Shown one piece after another: positions 17,229 to 25,151 of a stretch of 39,008 nt of DNA (its first letter is position 1; each line of letters opens with the position of its first letter). The notes beneath the pieces were generated by a model. The model was not told the origin of the DNA. It did not search any database and saw nothing but the letters and a program-made list of their open reading frames with translations. The stretch is taken from NCBI GenBank assembly GCA_019115845.1, contig DXCU01000077.1:1-39008 (forward strand), given 5' to 3'. The stretch comes from Candidatus Rubneribacter avistercoris (GTDB lineage: Bacteria; Actinomycetota; Coriobacteriia; Coriobacteriales; Eggerthellaceae). A program made the translations under genes and the position numbers.

Positions 17229-17516
17229 ATGGGAAAGGACGCCATCCTCCATGTGCGCATAGACCCCGCTGAAAAAGCTGCGGCCGAAGCCATCTACAGC
17301 AGCATGGGCACGAGCCTCTCCGAAGCGGTCCGTATATTCGTCAACCAATCCATCGCCACGCACGGCCTGCCATTTCGCCCGGTCAGCCCCGCCAGCAAAG
17401 GACGCATGAAAGCCCAAGGGCTTTTGCGCGTCTATGCTCGCAAAGAGCTGCGAGAAGCCGAGCGCGAGGCATGGATCAGATCACTAAGCGAGAAATATGC
17501 AAGTTCTCATAGATGA
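17229..17516 (+). CDS. RelB/DinJ-family antitoxin
   Basis: A 95-residue protein. The N-terminal ribbon-helix-helix region (KDAILHVRIDPAEKAAAEAI, then YSSMGTSLSEAVRIFVNQS) is the RelB/DinJ DNA-binding fold with its GTSLSEAVRIFV signature. The C-terminal part (about 60-95) is charged and would wrap the toxin. The ATG follows AAGGAG by about 7 bases. It overlaps the toxin gene by 20 bases. The antitoxin should neutralise the toxin and repress its own promoter, where an ACAATTGT palindrome is seen. RelB/DinJ proteins usually partner RelE/YafQ; here the partner is a PIN protein. Confidence 0.85.
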   Translation: MGKDAILHVRIDPAEKAAAEAIYSSMGTSLSEAVRIFVNQSIATHGLPFRPVSPASKGRMKAQGLLRVYARKELREAEREAWIRSLSEKYASSHR

Positions 17517-17865
17517 AACCGTCATCCTGCGCTACCTCTTAGAGGATGACAAACGCCTCTTCAAGGAAGCCTCCACTGTCATAGCGGCGGGCGAAGCCTA
17601 CACCTACCCTGAGATCTTCGCCCGCGTGGCAGTCACGCTGCGCGACGTGTACCGCGTGCCACGCAGCCAGATCGGCCACACCTTGGTCGAACTGCTTGAG
17701 GATGTCTACGTTGTGGAGGAGGACATCGTGCGCTACGCAAGCCGCCTGTTCGGCTCCTCCATGCTTGACTACATAGACTGCCTCCTGGTCGCCCGCAACG
17801 CGTTGCACGGCGACCAGATCATGAGTTTCGACAAACCCCTCATGAAGCGCAATCTGGCGCTTTAG
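17497..17865 (+). CDS. PIN-domain toxin (VapC-like ribonuclease)
   Basis: A 122-residue single PIN domain. The acidic metal-binding residues fit at D6 (VLIDETVILRYLL), E39 (YPEIFARV), D91/D94 (MLDYIDCLLVARN) and D112 (MSFDKPL). Such toxins cut tRNA, rRNA or mRNA in a metal-dependent manner. It overlaps the antitoxin by 20 bases, so the two are co-translated. The AGGAG/CTCCT-TTTTT sequence just after the stop may be a weak terminator that overlaps the 3' end of convergent focA. Confidence 0.82.
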   Translation: MQVLIDETVILRYLLEDDKRLFKEASTVIAAGEAYTYPEIFARVAVTLRDVYRVPRSQIGHTLVELLEDVYVVEEDIVRYASRLFGSSMLDYIDCLLVARNALHGDQIMSFDKPLMKRNLAL

Positions 17866-17871
17866 GAGGGG

Positions 17872-18699
17872 TTACTTCTCCTTTTTGCGATAGATCGCCC
17901 AGTACGCCAAACCTACTAGCAAACCACCCGCAACGTTGCCGACGGTTGCCAAGATGAGGTTGTACACCACGCCGCCTAGCGCAATGGCCCCCATCGCGCC
18001 TGTGCCCATGGCGTTGAGCAGCAGACCCATGGGCAGAAAGAACATGTTGGCCACGCAGTGCTCAAACCCGCATGCCACAAAGGCCGAGATGGGAAGCAGA
18101 ATACCTATCACCTTGTCCACGGTGGTGCGGCTTGAAAACCCAATCCACACGGCCAGGCACACAAGGATGTTGCACATGACGGCCTTGAAAAAGAGGGTTA
18201 CCGGATCAAGCGCCACCTTGCCCGCCGCCACGCTCACAAAGGTGGCTCCCACCTCGCCGCCGTTCATGCCCTGGAGGTTAGAGAGGTAGATGAAACACAC
18301 CGCCACAAGCGCACCCGCCAGGTTGCCCAGCCACACGATGCCCCAGTTCTTGAACAGGTCCTTCCAACAGATGCGCCCCGATGCCTTCGCACACACCATA
18401 AGCGAATTGCCCGTAAAAAGCTCCGCCCCGCAGCAAAGCACCAAGCACAGACCCAAACAAAAGCAGATGCCGCCCACCAAGCGTTGCACAGCAAAGGGAA
18501 TGGTCGAATCCCCTAAAAACGTGCAGAAGAACATACCGCCGAAGGCGATAAACGCACCGGCAAGCATTGCGGAGACAAAGCACTTCCCCGCCGGCATGGC
18601 CGCCTTCGCACAGCCCACCGCCTCGGCCTTTGCTTCGGTTTCGGCTGGCGTCAGCGCGTCGGGTTTGACCTTTTCCAGATTTTGCGTATCGATAGCCAT
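17872..18699 (-). CDS. focA: Formate/nitrite-family channel, formate transporter
   Basis: A 275-residue inner-membrane protein of the FNT family, with six hydrophobic segments. The family motif GAELFTGNS lies at 91-99 and the gating/protonation histidine at H214 in GFEHCVANMF, as in FocA. Pentameric FNT channels move formate across the membrane, which here would supply the formate dehydrogenase of the same operon. AGGAGG lies 8 bases before the ATG. It is the last gene of the 15-kb formate hydrogenlyase operon, 12 bases after hycI; E. coli hyf likewise ends with the paralogue focB. A 35-residue polar N-terminus precedes the first membrane segment. Confidence 0.92.
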   Translation of the reverse strand: MAIDTQNLEKVKPDALTPAETEAKAEAVGCAKAAMPAGKCFVSAMLAGAFIAFGGMFFCTFLGDSTIPFAVQRLVGGICFCLGLCLVLCCGAELFTGNSLMVCAKASGRICWKDLFKNWGIVWLGNLAGALVAVCFIYLSNLQGMNGGEVGATFVSVAAGKVALDPVTLFFKAVMCNILVCLAVWIGFSSRTTVDKVIGILLPISAFVACGFEHCVANMFFLPMGLLLNAMGTGAMGAIALGGVVYNLILATVGNVAGGLLVGLAYWAIYRKKEK

Positions 18700-18711
18700 A
18701 CCGCTTCCTCC

Positions 18712-19182
18712 TTATACAACCTGCTGCGACGTTTCCGATGCTCCGAAGTCGCCGCCAGTTTTCAGCCAGCTATGTATTCTGCGCACTGCATGTTCCACCT
18801 GCGGGGTTAATGCTCCCATGAACTCCATATGAGCAGGCTGGATGCCCAAAAACACCACATTTTGACAGCAGGTGCGCAACTCCCCCAGCAAAAACGAAAG
18901 GGGCAGCGAATGGGTGGTGATTAAAAAGTCACGTGCCACGCACTCCTCATCCACCACCTTCACCGTGCCCGGCTCTTCTCCCATTTGCGCTGCATCAACC
19001 ACTAAAAGCACATCAGGGCTCATGCGCCGCACGACCGCCATTTCATCCTCGGGTGTTTGTCCCCCGTCGACAACCTCCCAGCCATCCACCGGATCTTCCT
19101 GCAGCAGCTTTGCCAGAAACGGCCCCGCAGCGTCATCGCCCCGCAGCACCGCGCCTACGGTGAGCACCACCTTGCGGCTCAT
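18712..19182 (-). CDS. hycI: Hydrogenase maturation endopeptidase (HycI type)
   Basis: HycI clips the C-terminal tail from the hydrogenase large subunit after nickel is inserted. The 156-residue protein has the nickel-sensing residues D16/D17 (LRGDDAAGP), D63 (LVVDAAQMG) and H91 (TTHSLPLSFLL), one residue off the E. coli HycI positions at most. Its target is HyfG (21156-22892), which has an uncleaved tail of about 33 residues. It overlaps hyfJ by 4 bases. E. coli encodes hycI in the hyc operon and none in hyf; here it is part of the hyf-like operon. Confidence 0.93.
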   Translation of the reverse strand: MSRKVVLTVGAVLRGDDAAGPFLAKLLQEDPVDGWEVVDGGQTPEDEMAVVRRMSPDVLLVVDAAQMGEEPGTVKVVDEECVARDFLITTHSLPLSFLLGELRTCCQNVVFLGIQPAHMEFMGALTPQVEHAVRRIHSWLKTGGDFGASETSQQVV

Positions 19183-19673
19183 GCCTCACGCCTCCTTCCC
19201 ATGATATAGGCGGTTCCATCGGCCGCCAGCACCTCAAGCAGTTCGGCGAATGCGGCGAGCCAGGCGCCCTCCTCACCCGGCCCGCCCCCATCCGCCGGCG
19301 GCGCAGCTGCCGCGGCGCGCGCCACGGCATCCTGCAGCGAAGCCACATGCGAGCGGTCGATCTGCACCTCGCCGCCACGGAGGATGCCCGCTAGCTTGTA
19401 GCGGGCATCCTCCGCGTCCCCTAAGAGGTCCAGCACGCGCTCATACGCCTCAAGCGAAGATCGCAGCCGCTCTTCAAAACAATCGATGACCCCCGTGTGG
19501 TGGCCCACCGCCAACGTGTAGTACAGCACGCTCTGCGCATCTTCCGGAACCGAGCGCGCATCGTCCACAAATTTACGCGTCAGCTGGTAGAACACCACCT
19601 GCGCACCCGGCGCCTCCCGGTCGCGGGCAGACACCGCCGCGTCACCCCGGTAGGCGTCGTTAGCACCCTTCAT
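19179..19673 (-). CDS. hyfJ: Formate hydrogenlyase maturation protein HycH/HyfJ
   Basis: A 164-residue member of the HycH family, needed to mature group 4 hydrogenases though its mechanism is not known. The match is at the level of VVFYQLTRKFVDDARSVPED, LYYTLAVGHHTGVIDCF and the C-terminal AYIMGRR. The ATG at 19671-19673 is chosen; it lies inside the hyfI 3' end (14-base overlap) with GGAG further upstream than usual. ATGs three and four codons upstream are less well spaced. It overlaps hycI by 4 bases. The position after hyfI equals that of hyfJ in E. coli hyf. Confidence 0.85.
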   Translation of the reverse strand: MKGANDAYRGDAAVSARDREAPGAQVVFYQLTRKFVDDARSVPEDAQSVLYYTLAVGHHTGVIDCFEERLRSSLEAYERVLDLLGDAEDARYKLAGILRGGEVQIDRSHVASLQDAVARAAAAAPPADGGGPGEEGAWLAAFAELLEVLAADGTAYIMGRRREA

Positions 19674-20556
19674 GGCCCATCGCATTCTCCAAAACCGCCA
19701 GCGCCTCACAGCTGCCACCTAAAGGCACCACCGTTTCAAGGGAGCGTTTGAGCATCTCCGCCTCACTCCGGCCATCGTCGGCCATGTTGAGCAGCACATC
19801 ACGCAGCTGTTCATACACTTCCACACGGCGCGGATCGGTTTGGGAGGCAATGAGCGCCGATACGTTGGCAAGCGCTCCTGCCCCGTTGTCCTTTTCGAGC
19901 GCCCGCAAAAACACATCGGAGAGATCTTTGCCATAGCAATACCCCGACAAGCGGCGCGCCTCACGCTCTATGGTCACGCGCGCCTTGTAGGGCACCTCCG
20001 CAAAACGCAGCGGCGCTTGCTCGCCGGGCTGCTCAACGATGTCGGCATGATGCAACTTTTGCCCCAAAAGCCCCAGCGCAATCGCAAAGCCGTAGATGGT
20101 CTGCGCAGGCGAGGGAGGGCATCCGGGAATATACACATCTACGGGGAACAGCTTGTCTGTGCCACCCCACACGCAGTAATTGTCATGAAAGACACCGCCC
20201 GTACAGCCGCATGCCCCGTACGACACCACCAGTTTCGGATCAGGCGCGCCCCCATACGCGCGCACCGCCGGCATGCGCATGGCACGTGTAACAGCGCCCG
20301 TATACACAAGAATGTCTGCATGACGGGGACTGGGCGTGTTTCTGATACCTAAGCGTTCCGCATCAAACACCGGCGTGATGGTGGAGAATATTTCAATCTC
20401 ACAGCCGTTGCAGCCGCCGCAGTCCACACGGTAGAGATACACCGACCGCTTGATATCGTTGAGCAGCGCGAGCTTGGCCTTCTGCACGCTTTCATCAAGG
20501 GTCTTTTGGTCGAGCTTGTGCTGAAGCCGGTCGGGAACGGGCCTATCAATGATCAT
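19660..20556 (-). CDS. hyfI: Hydrogenase-4 small subunit (NuoB-like)
   Basis: This is the Ni-Fe hydrogenase small-subunit core that carries the [4Fe-4S] cluster next to the active site. The ligands are seen in VDCGGCNGCEIEIF (C46, C49, C52), SYGACGCTGG (C116, C118) and PGCPPSPAQ (C146). The 298 residues are longer than E. coli HyfI (about 250) because of a C-terminal helical extension after 205. It pairs with HyfG on the cytoplasmic face of the membrane. It overlaps hyfH by 4 bases (ATGA) and hyfJ by 14. Confidence 0.94.
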   Translation of the reverse strand: MIIDRPVPDRLQHKLDQKTLDESVQKAKLALLNDIKRSVYLYRVDCGGCNGCEIEIFSTITPVFDAERLGIRNTPSPRHADILVYTGAVTRAMRMPAVRAYGGAPDPKLVVSYGACGCTGGVFHDNYCVWGGTDKLFPVDVYIPGCPPSPAQTIYGFAIALGLLGQKLHHADIVEQPGEQAPLRFAEVPYKARVTIEREARRLSGYCYGKDLSDVFLRALEKDNGAGALANVSALIASQTDPRRVEVYEQLRDVLLNMADDGRSEAEMLKRSLETVVPLGGSCEALAVLENAMGHEGC

Positions 20557-21146
20557 TGGGCACCTCCCATCGTTGCCGGCACGGGCGCGGCGTTCGTTGT
20601 CATCGGCGGCCGCTCGCCACCCGTCAACTCATCGCGCGCCTTGGCTCGGTACGCATCGGCCTTTTGCTTGCACGCCGGACACACCCGTGTAAGCGCCGCC
20701 GCCCGCGCTGCTTCCTCGTCATCTTGGAACTGCGTGAGCAGGCGTGTTGCATAGTCCACTTCCTTGGCAGCGGCGTAGTACTCGCCGCATTCGGCACAGG
20801 CCCGCAACCGATACGTGCACGTTTCCTCCAAATCGTCCTTGGACATAACCGCCAGTTCAAATTCAGCTGAAAGCCCAATGGCCGAGGTGGGGCACACTTC
20901 CTCGCACCGACCACAGAAGATGCAGCGACCATAGTTGATAGACCAGGTGATAGTACCCTCTTGCACATCCGTCACCATCTGAATGGCGTTGGGCGGGCAC
21001 ACTGCCGCACATGCCGAACAGCCAATGCAGGCCACCGCATCGTGTTCGGGCTTTCCGCGTGCGTGCTCGGGACGTTCAAGCGGCGCGAACGGGTACTTCA
21101 CCGTCGCATCGCCGGTGCGAAGGATTTCCTTAATCGTCTTGAACAT
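20553..21146 (-). CDS. hyfH: Hydrogenase-4 ferredoxin-like subunit (NuoI/HycF-like)
   Basis: A 197-residue two-cluster ferredoxin subunit. The two [4Fe-4S] motifs are C40-x2-C43-x2-C46-x3-C50 and C75-x2-C78-x2-C81-x3-C85. After these come two CxxC pairs (CAECG and CPACK), a zinc-ribbon-like pattern also present in HycF/HyfH. It passes electrons between the formate dehydrogenase arm (HyfA, HydN, FdhF) and the HyfI/HyfG catalytic core. It begins 9 bases after hyfG and overlaps hyfI by 4. Confidence 0.93.
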   Translation of the reverse strand: MFKTIKEILRTGDATVKYPFAPLERPEHARGKPEHDAVACIGCSACAAVCPPNAIQMVTDVQEGTITWSINYGRCIFCGRCEEVCPTSAIGLSAEFELAVMSKDDLEETCTYRLRACAECGEYYAAAKEVDYATRLLTQFQDDEEAARAAALTRVCPACKQKADAYRAKARDELTGGERPPMTTNAAPVPATMGGAQ

Positions 21147-21155
21147 AGCGCCCCC

Positions 21156-22892
21156 TTACCGGTTGAGCGGACTGTGCGTCCGGTTGCGGCAGTACGCTTC
21201 AAGCTCCTGCTTGGTGAGCACCTGCTGCGTCTTTTTCTTCACATCCACAACGGTAACGCGCTCGGTGCATGAATAGCACGGATCCAAACTACCCACGATG
21301 AGCGCCGCATCCGACACGGTGTTGCCGCGGAACATGCTGCGCAGCACCGGCCAGTTACTGTACGTGGACGCCTTGGCGCGCCACCGGTAGCACTTCTGGT
21401 TGTTGCCAATCATGGACCAGTGCACGTCCTCGCCACGCGGTGCCTCGGTCACCGCCATCGCAAAGCGATGCGGCTCATAGGTCCAGTCTTCGTTGAGGAC
21501 CGGCCCCACCGGAAGCTCGGCAGATAGCAGCTCTTGAATGATGTCGAGACTGTCCATAAACTCGCCCACGCGCACAAGGGTGCGTCCGTACACATCGCAA
21601 CTATCTTGGGTGATGGGCTTGTGCTTGTCGGCAAGAGCCTTATAGCCATCGAAAGGATGGTTCCAGCGCGCGTCGCGAGCAAACCCGCTGCCACGCACGA
21701 GCGGACCCACCGGGCTGTAGTCGCGCGCCACCTTCTTGTCAAGAATGCCAATACCCTGAGCACGTTTCAGGAAATTCGGCGTGGACAGCAACTCCTCCAC
21801 CAGGCTTTGCGCCTCGGCGCGCATCTGCTCGATGTAGTTCATGGTGGCCAGCTTTTGCTCGGCCAGAATGTCGCGACGCACGCCACCGATGAGGTTCAAC
21901 CCGTAGGTTTTACGGGCACCGGTGAGCATTTCAGCTAAGTCCATCGACTTTTCACGCACGCGGAAGAAGTGCTGAAAACCGGTGTCAAAACCGCTGTAAT
22001 GACACACAAGCCCCAGGTTGAGCAGATGGGAGTGCAGACGCTCTGTCTCCAGCACGATAGCGCGGATGTATTGGGCGCGCAACGGCACCTCGATACCTTG
22101 CGCATGCTCCACCGATTCAGCATAGGCCGTCGAGTGCGCAAACCCGCAGATGCCGCAGATGCGCTCAGCCAAAAACGGCACGCCGTCGTAGTTCATACGC
22201 GCCTCGGCGCACTTTTCCATGCCGCGATGCACATAGAACATGCGATAGTCCGCATCGACGATTTCCTCGCCCTCCACGTAAAGCCGGAAGTGTCCCGGTT
22301 CATCGGAGGTGATGTGGAGGGGTCCCATGGGCACCGTCGTTGTTTCACGCCCGCCCGTGTCCTTCAAAAACTCGTAGTTCTCCAGATCGGTGGTTGGTGT
22401 CGGACGGAAGCGGTAATCCATGGAATCCTTGCGCAACGGATAGATGCCCTGGGGCCAGTCGTCAGGAAGCACAAGGTTGCGGTCGTCGATGATGCCGAGC
22501 GCCTTGAGGCCAAACATGTCCTGCACCTCGCGCTCGCTCCACACCGCTGCGGGAACCTTGGGAGAGACGGCTAAAAACTCGCCGGTGTCGCGCGGCACTT
22601 CAACCCGAACCATGAGAAAACACGGATCTTCCTCCTCCATAGAGAGGATGTAGTAAAGCGCGTAGTGGCCGTTGAGCTGCCGCTCATCGTTGCCCACCAT
22701 GACGGGCATCCAGCCGCCGCGCTGGTAGTACAGATACTCTACGACGTCGGGAGCCGAGTCCAAGGCGACGGTCATGCACACCTGATCATCGCACACCCAT
22801 TCAGCGCGCACCACCGCACCGGGAAAACGCTCTTGGGCAGCCTGCACATGCGTCTGCCCAATGCGCAGGTTTGCTTTCTTCCTCTTAACCAC
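21156..22892 (-). CDS. hyfG: Hydrogenase-4 large subunit (NuoC/NuoD-like)
   Basis: The 578-residue catalytic subunit of the proton-reducing hydrogenase. An N-terminal NuoC-like domain (about 1-170) is fused to the Ni-Fe large-subunit domain. The nickel ligands are in RICGICGFAHS (C246, C249) and DPCYSCTER (C539, C542). The 33 residues after R545 (VTVVDVKKKTQQVLTKQELE onward) are the tail that HycI is expected to remove; DPCxxCTER followed by TVVDVKKK is very close to E. coli HycE/HyfG. No selenocysteine replaces the ligand cysteines. Together with HyfI it makes H2 at the cytoplasmic side of the membrane. Confidence 0.96.
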   Translation of the reverse strand: MVKRKKANLRIGQTHVQAAQERFPGAVVRAEWVCDDQVCMTVALDSAPDVVEYLYYQRGGWMPVMVGNDERQLNGHYALYYILSMEEEDPCFLMVRVEVPRDTGEFLAVSPKVPAAVWSEREVQDMFGLKALGIIDDRNLVLPDDWPQGIYPLRKDSMDYRFRPTPTTDLENYEFLKDTGGRETTTVPMGPLHITSDEPGHFRLYVEGEEIVDADYRMFYVHRGMEKCAEARMNYDGVPFLAERICGICGFAHSTAYAESVEHAQGIEVPLRAQYIRAIVLETERLHSHLLNLGLVCHYSGFDTGFQHFFRVREKSMDLAEMLTGARKTYGLNLIGGVRRDILAEQKLATMNYIEQMRAEAQSLVEELLSTPNFLKRAQGIGILDKKVARDYSPVGPLVRGSGFARDARWNHPFDGYKALADKHKPITQDSCDVYGRTLVRVGEFMDSLDIIQELLSAELPVGPVLNEDWTYEPHRFAMAVTEAPRGEDVHWSMIGNNQKCYRWRAKASTYSNWPVLRSMFRGNTVSDAALIVGSLDPCYSCTERVTVVDVKKKTQQVLTKQELEAYCRNRTHSPLNR

Positions 22893-22903
22893 GCCACGTC
22901 CTC

Positions 22904-24484
22904 CTATTCGTCCGCCGCCAAGCCGGCCTGTTCCGTGGCCGCAAACACATCCTTAAAGAGCGGCGCCTCGTGCAGCACGTCGGTGTCGGTCTGCAACACC
23001 GTGGCCGTGGCCGCCTCAATGCCTGTGAGCACCGGCAGAGGCATGGCCACGCCAAACCACAATACGAGCACCACAAGCGCAATCTCGGGCACAAGCGCAA
23101 GCGCGCCCACATCGCCCTTCTGCGCTCCTTCGGGAGCCTGACCCAGCACCGAACCTGTTGCCACCTTCACAAACGCAGCGATCACAACGGTGAGCGCAAG
23201 CCCCATGAGCGCCACAATCCACAAATGCCCCGCCACAACACCGGAAACAAACGCCATGACTTCAGAGATGAACATGCCAAACGGCGGGAACGCCGAAAGC
23301 GCGAACAGCCCCATGCACATGAGCACCGCCGTCACAGGCGCCACCTGGATAGCGCCCTTGATCTTGCTCAAATCACGCGTACCGTACCTCATAAGCAGAT
23401 TGCCCGAGAGGCAGAACATGAGCGCCTTGGTAAGACCATGAACCACACAGTGCAGAAGCGCCGCCGCCACACCAAGCGGACCGCCAAACCCCAAGCACAA
23501 AGCCACCACACCGATGTTCTCGCAGGAACTATAGGCCAGCTTGCGCTTGATATCGTCTTGCGAAAACACCGAAAACGCCGCCACCGCAATGGACAGAAGC
23601 CCCAAGATAAGCATCACGAGCTGCGGGAAGAAGCTCCCCACCGTCTGCACTGTCAAAATGTAGAAGCGGATGACAATGAGCAGGGCGCATTTGAGCAGCA
23701 CGCCCGAGAGCAGCGCCGATACCGGACTTGGCGCCTCGGAGTGAGCATCGGGCAGCCACGTGTGCATGGGGAACAACCCCGCCTTGGTGCCGAAACCAAT
23801 GGCCGCAAACGCAAATGCTATCTGCACGAGCATGGCATCGAACTGAGCCGAGTACGGCAAAAGCGAGGTCCAGAACACCGCTTGGTGCGGATCGGCCATG
23901 ACGTCGGCCGCGTTTGCATACACCAACACCGTGCCGTACAGGCCAAATGCCACGCCCGCCGTGCATACGATGACATACTTCCACGCCGCCTCCAAGGAAA
24001 GCTTCGTGTCGTAGGCGCCCACCAAAAACACCGTGGAAAGCGTGGTGGCTTCAATGGCCGCCCACATCATGATGATGTTGTTGGAAAGCGCCACCATGAG
24101 CATAGTGAACGCAAACAGGCTAAAAAACGTGTAGTACTGCTTCACCCGACCTGGCCCCATGTGTCCGATTTCAACATCGTGACGAATGTAGGCAAGCGAG
24201 TAGATGCCGGTCAAAAGCCCCACCACGCCGACAAGCGTCACAAACACGCTTCCCAGCGCGTCAAGGTGGAACCACAATCCCAGCGCGTCAATGGGCTGGC
24301 CGGTCGACATCACCTGCACCACCAGATACAGCGCCAAACAGCACACCGCGCCCAAATTCAGAAGATGGATCGCCTCAAAGACCCAAGCAGGTACAACTTT
24401 GGCTGGCAACACCACCATAACCAGCGCCGATACCAGCGGCACGGCCATGAGGGCAACCACGAGCGTTGAAAGTTCCATGACCAT
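22904..24484 (-). CDS. hyfF: Hydrogenase-4 antiporter-like subunit HyfF (NuoN/NuoM-like)
   Basis: A 526-residue polytopic membrane protein of the complex I antiporter-like family. Charged channel residues are visible within the membrane, as in WLPDAHSEAPSPVSALLSGV followed by LLKCALLIVIRF, and FSQDDIKRKLAYSSCENIG. It is one of three such subunits (with HyfB and HyfD), the feature that separates hydrogenase-4 (Hyf) from the smaller hydrogenase-3 (Hyc), and implies ion pumping. Start: ATG at 24482-24484 follows AAGGGG by 6 bases; an ATG two codons later is equally possible. It begins 3 bases after hyfE. Confidence 0.93.
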   Translation of the reverse strand: MVMELSTLVVALMAVPLVSALVMVVLPAKVVPAWVFEAIHLLNLGAVCCLALYLVVQVMSTGQPIDALGLWFHLDALGSVFVTLVGVVGLLTGIYSLAYIRHDVEIGHMGPGRVKQYYTFFSLFAFTMLMVALSNNIIMMWAAIEATTLSTVFLVGAYDTKLSLEAAWKYVIVCTAGVAFGLYGTVLVYANAADVMADPHQAVFWTSLLPYSAQFDAMLVQIAFAFAAIGFGTKAGLFPMHTWLPDAHSEAPSPVSALLSGVLLKCALLIVIRFYILTVQTVGSFFPQLVMLILGLLSIAVAAFSVFSQDDIKRKLAYSSCENIGVVALCLGFGGPLGVAAALLHCVVHGLTKALMFCLSGNLLMRYGTRDLSKIKGAIQVAPVTAVLMCMGLFALSAFPPFGMFISEVMAFVSGVVAGHLWIVALMGLALTVVIAAFVKVATGSVLGQAPEGAQKGDVGALALVPEIALVVLVLWFGVAMPLPVLTGIEAATATVLQTDTDVLHEAPLFKDVFAATEQAGLAADE

Positions 24485-24487
24485 CCC

Positions 24488-25141
24488 CTACCCCTTCAGT
24501 TCCATAAGCTCGTCAGCATCGAGCGATTGGGTTTTGCGGTAGATACGCAACGCCACCACCGCCATGATGACCACGGCAAAGATGGCGTCGGTGGCAATAC
24601 CCACCTCCACCAGCTCCGGCGCCTGCGGCGCCAGCAACGCCAGCGTCACATGGCTGCCGTTTTCCATCAAACAGTAGCCAAACACCTGCTTTAAGATGTT
24701 GCGCTGCGTGACGATGCACGTGAGTCCAATGAAGAAGTGCGCAAGCGATATGGCAAGCGCCGGCTTGACCTCCTCGGCGGTGGGCAGCGCAATACCCTGC
24801 ACCGCCACAAAGCAAATCAGCACCTCCACCGCTACCAGCAGCATCGACACCAACGGATTCACCACCGACGGCAGATCTTGCTCGGGGTTGCCCATCTTTT
24901 TGAGCGCAAACAGCAGAACTCCCGGAACAAACAGCACCTTGGTGAAAAATGCCGCTATCGACCAGGTAAACAGCTCATCCGACCCCGTCACAAAACCGAG
25001 CGCAACAAAGATGGACACGAGCAGAACCGACTGCGCGGCGTAGACGAACGCCGCCTTGCGCGGCGTGCGCGACAGCACGACGAGCAAGCTCGTGACAATG
25101 AGCAAGCCCCCCAGCACATTGACTATCACATATCCGTTCAC
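24488..25141 (-). CDS. hyfE: Hydrogenase-4 membrane subunit HyfE (NuoK-like)
   Basis: A 217-residue membrane protein (E. coli HyfE is about the same size) with several hydrophobic segments and the conserved HVTLALLAPQAPELVEVGIA stretch of the family. The GTG at 25139-25141 is chosen because AGGAGG lies 6-7 bases upstream; a longer frame to 25174 would overlap the hyfD stop with no better signal. It sits between hyfD and hyfF as in E. coli, and anchors part of the proton-conducting membrane arm. Confidence 0.9.
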   Translation of the reverse strand: MNGYVIVNVLGGLLIVTSLLVVLSRTPRKAAFVYAAQSVLLVSIFVALGFVTGSDELFTWSIAAFFTKVLFVPGVLLFALKKMGNPEQDLPSVVNPLVSMLLVAVEVLICFVAVQGIALPTAEEVKPALAISLAHFFIGLTCIVTQRNILKQVFGYCLMENGSHVTLALLAPQAPELVEVGIATDAIFAVVIMAVVALRIYRKTQSLDADELMELKG

Positions 25142-25151
25142 GTCGATCCTC

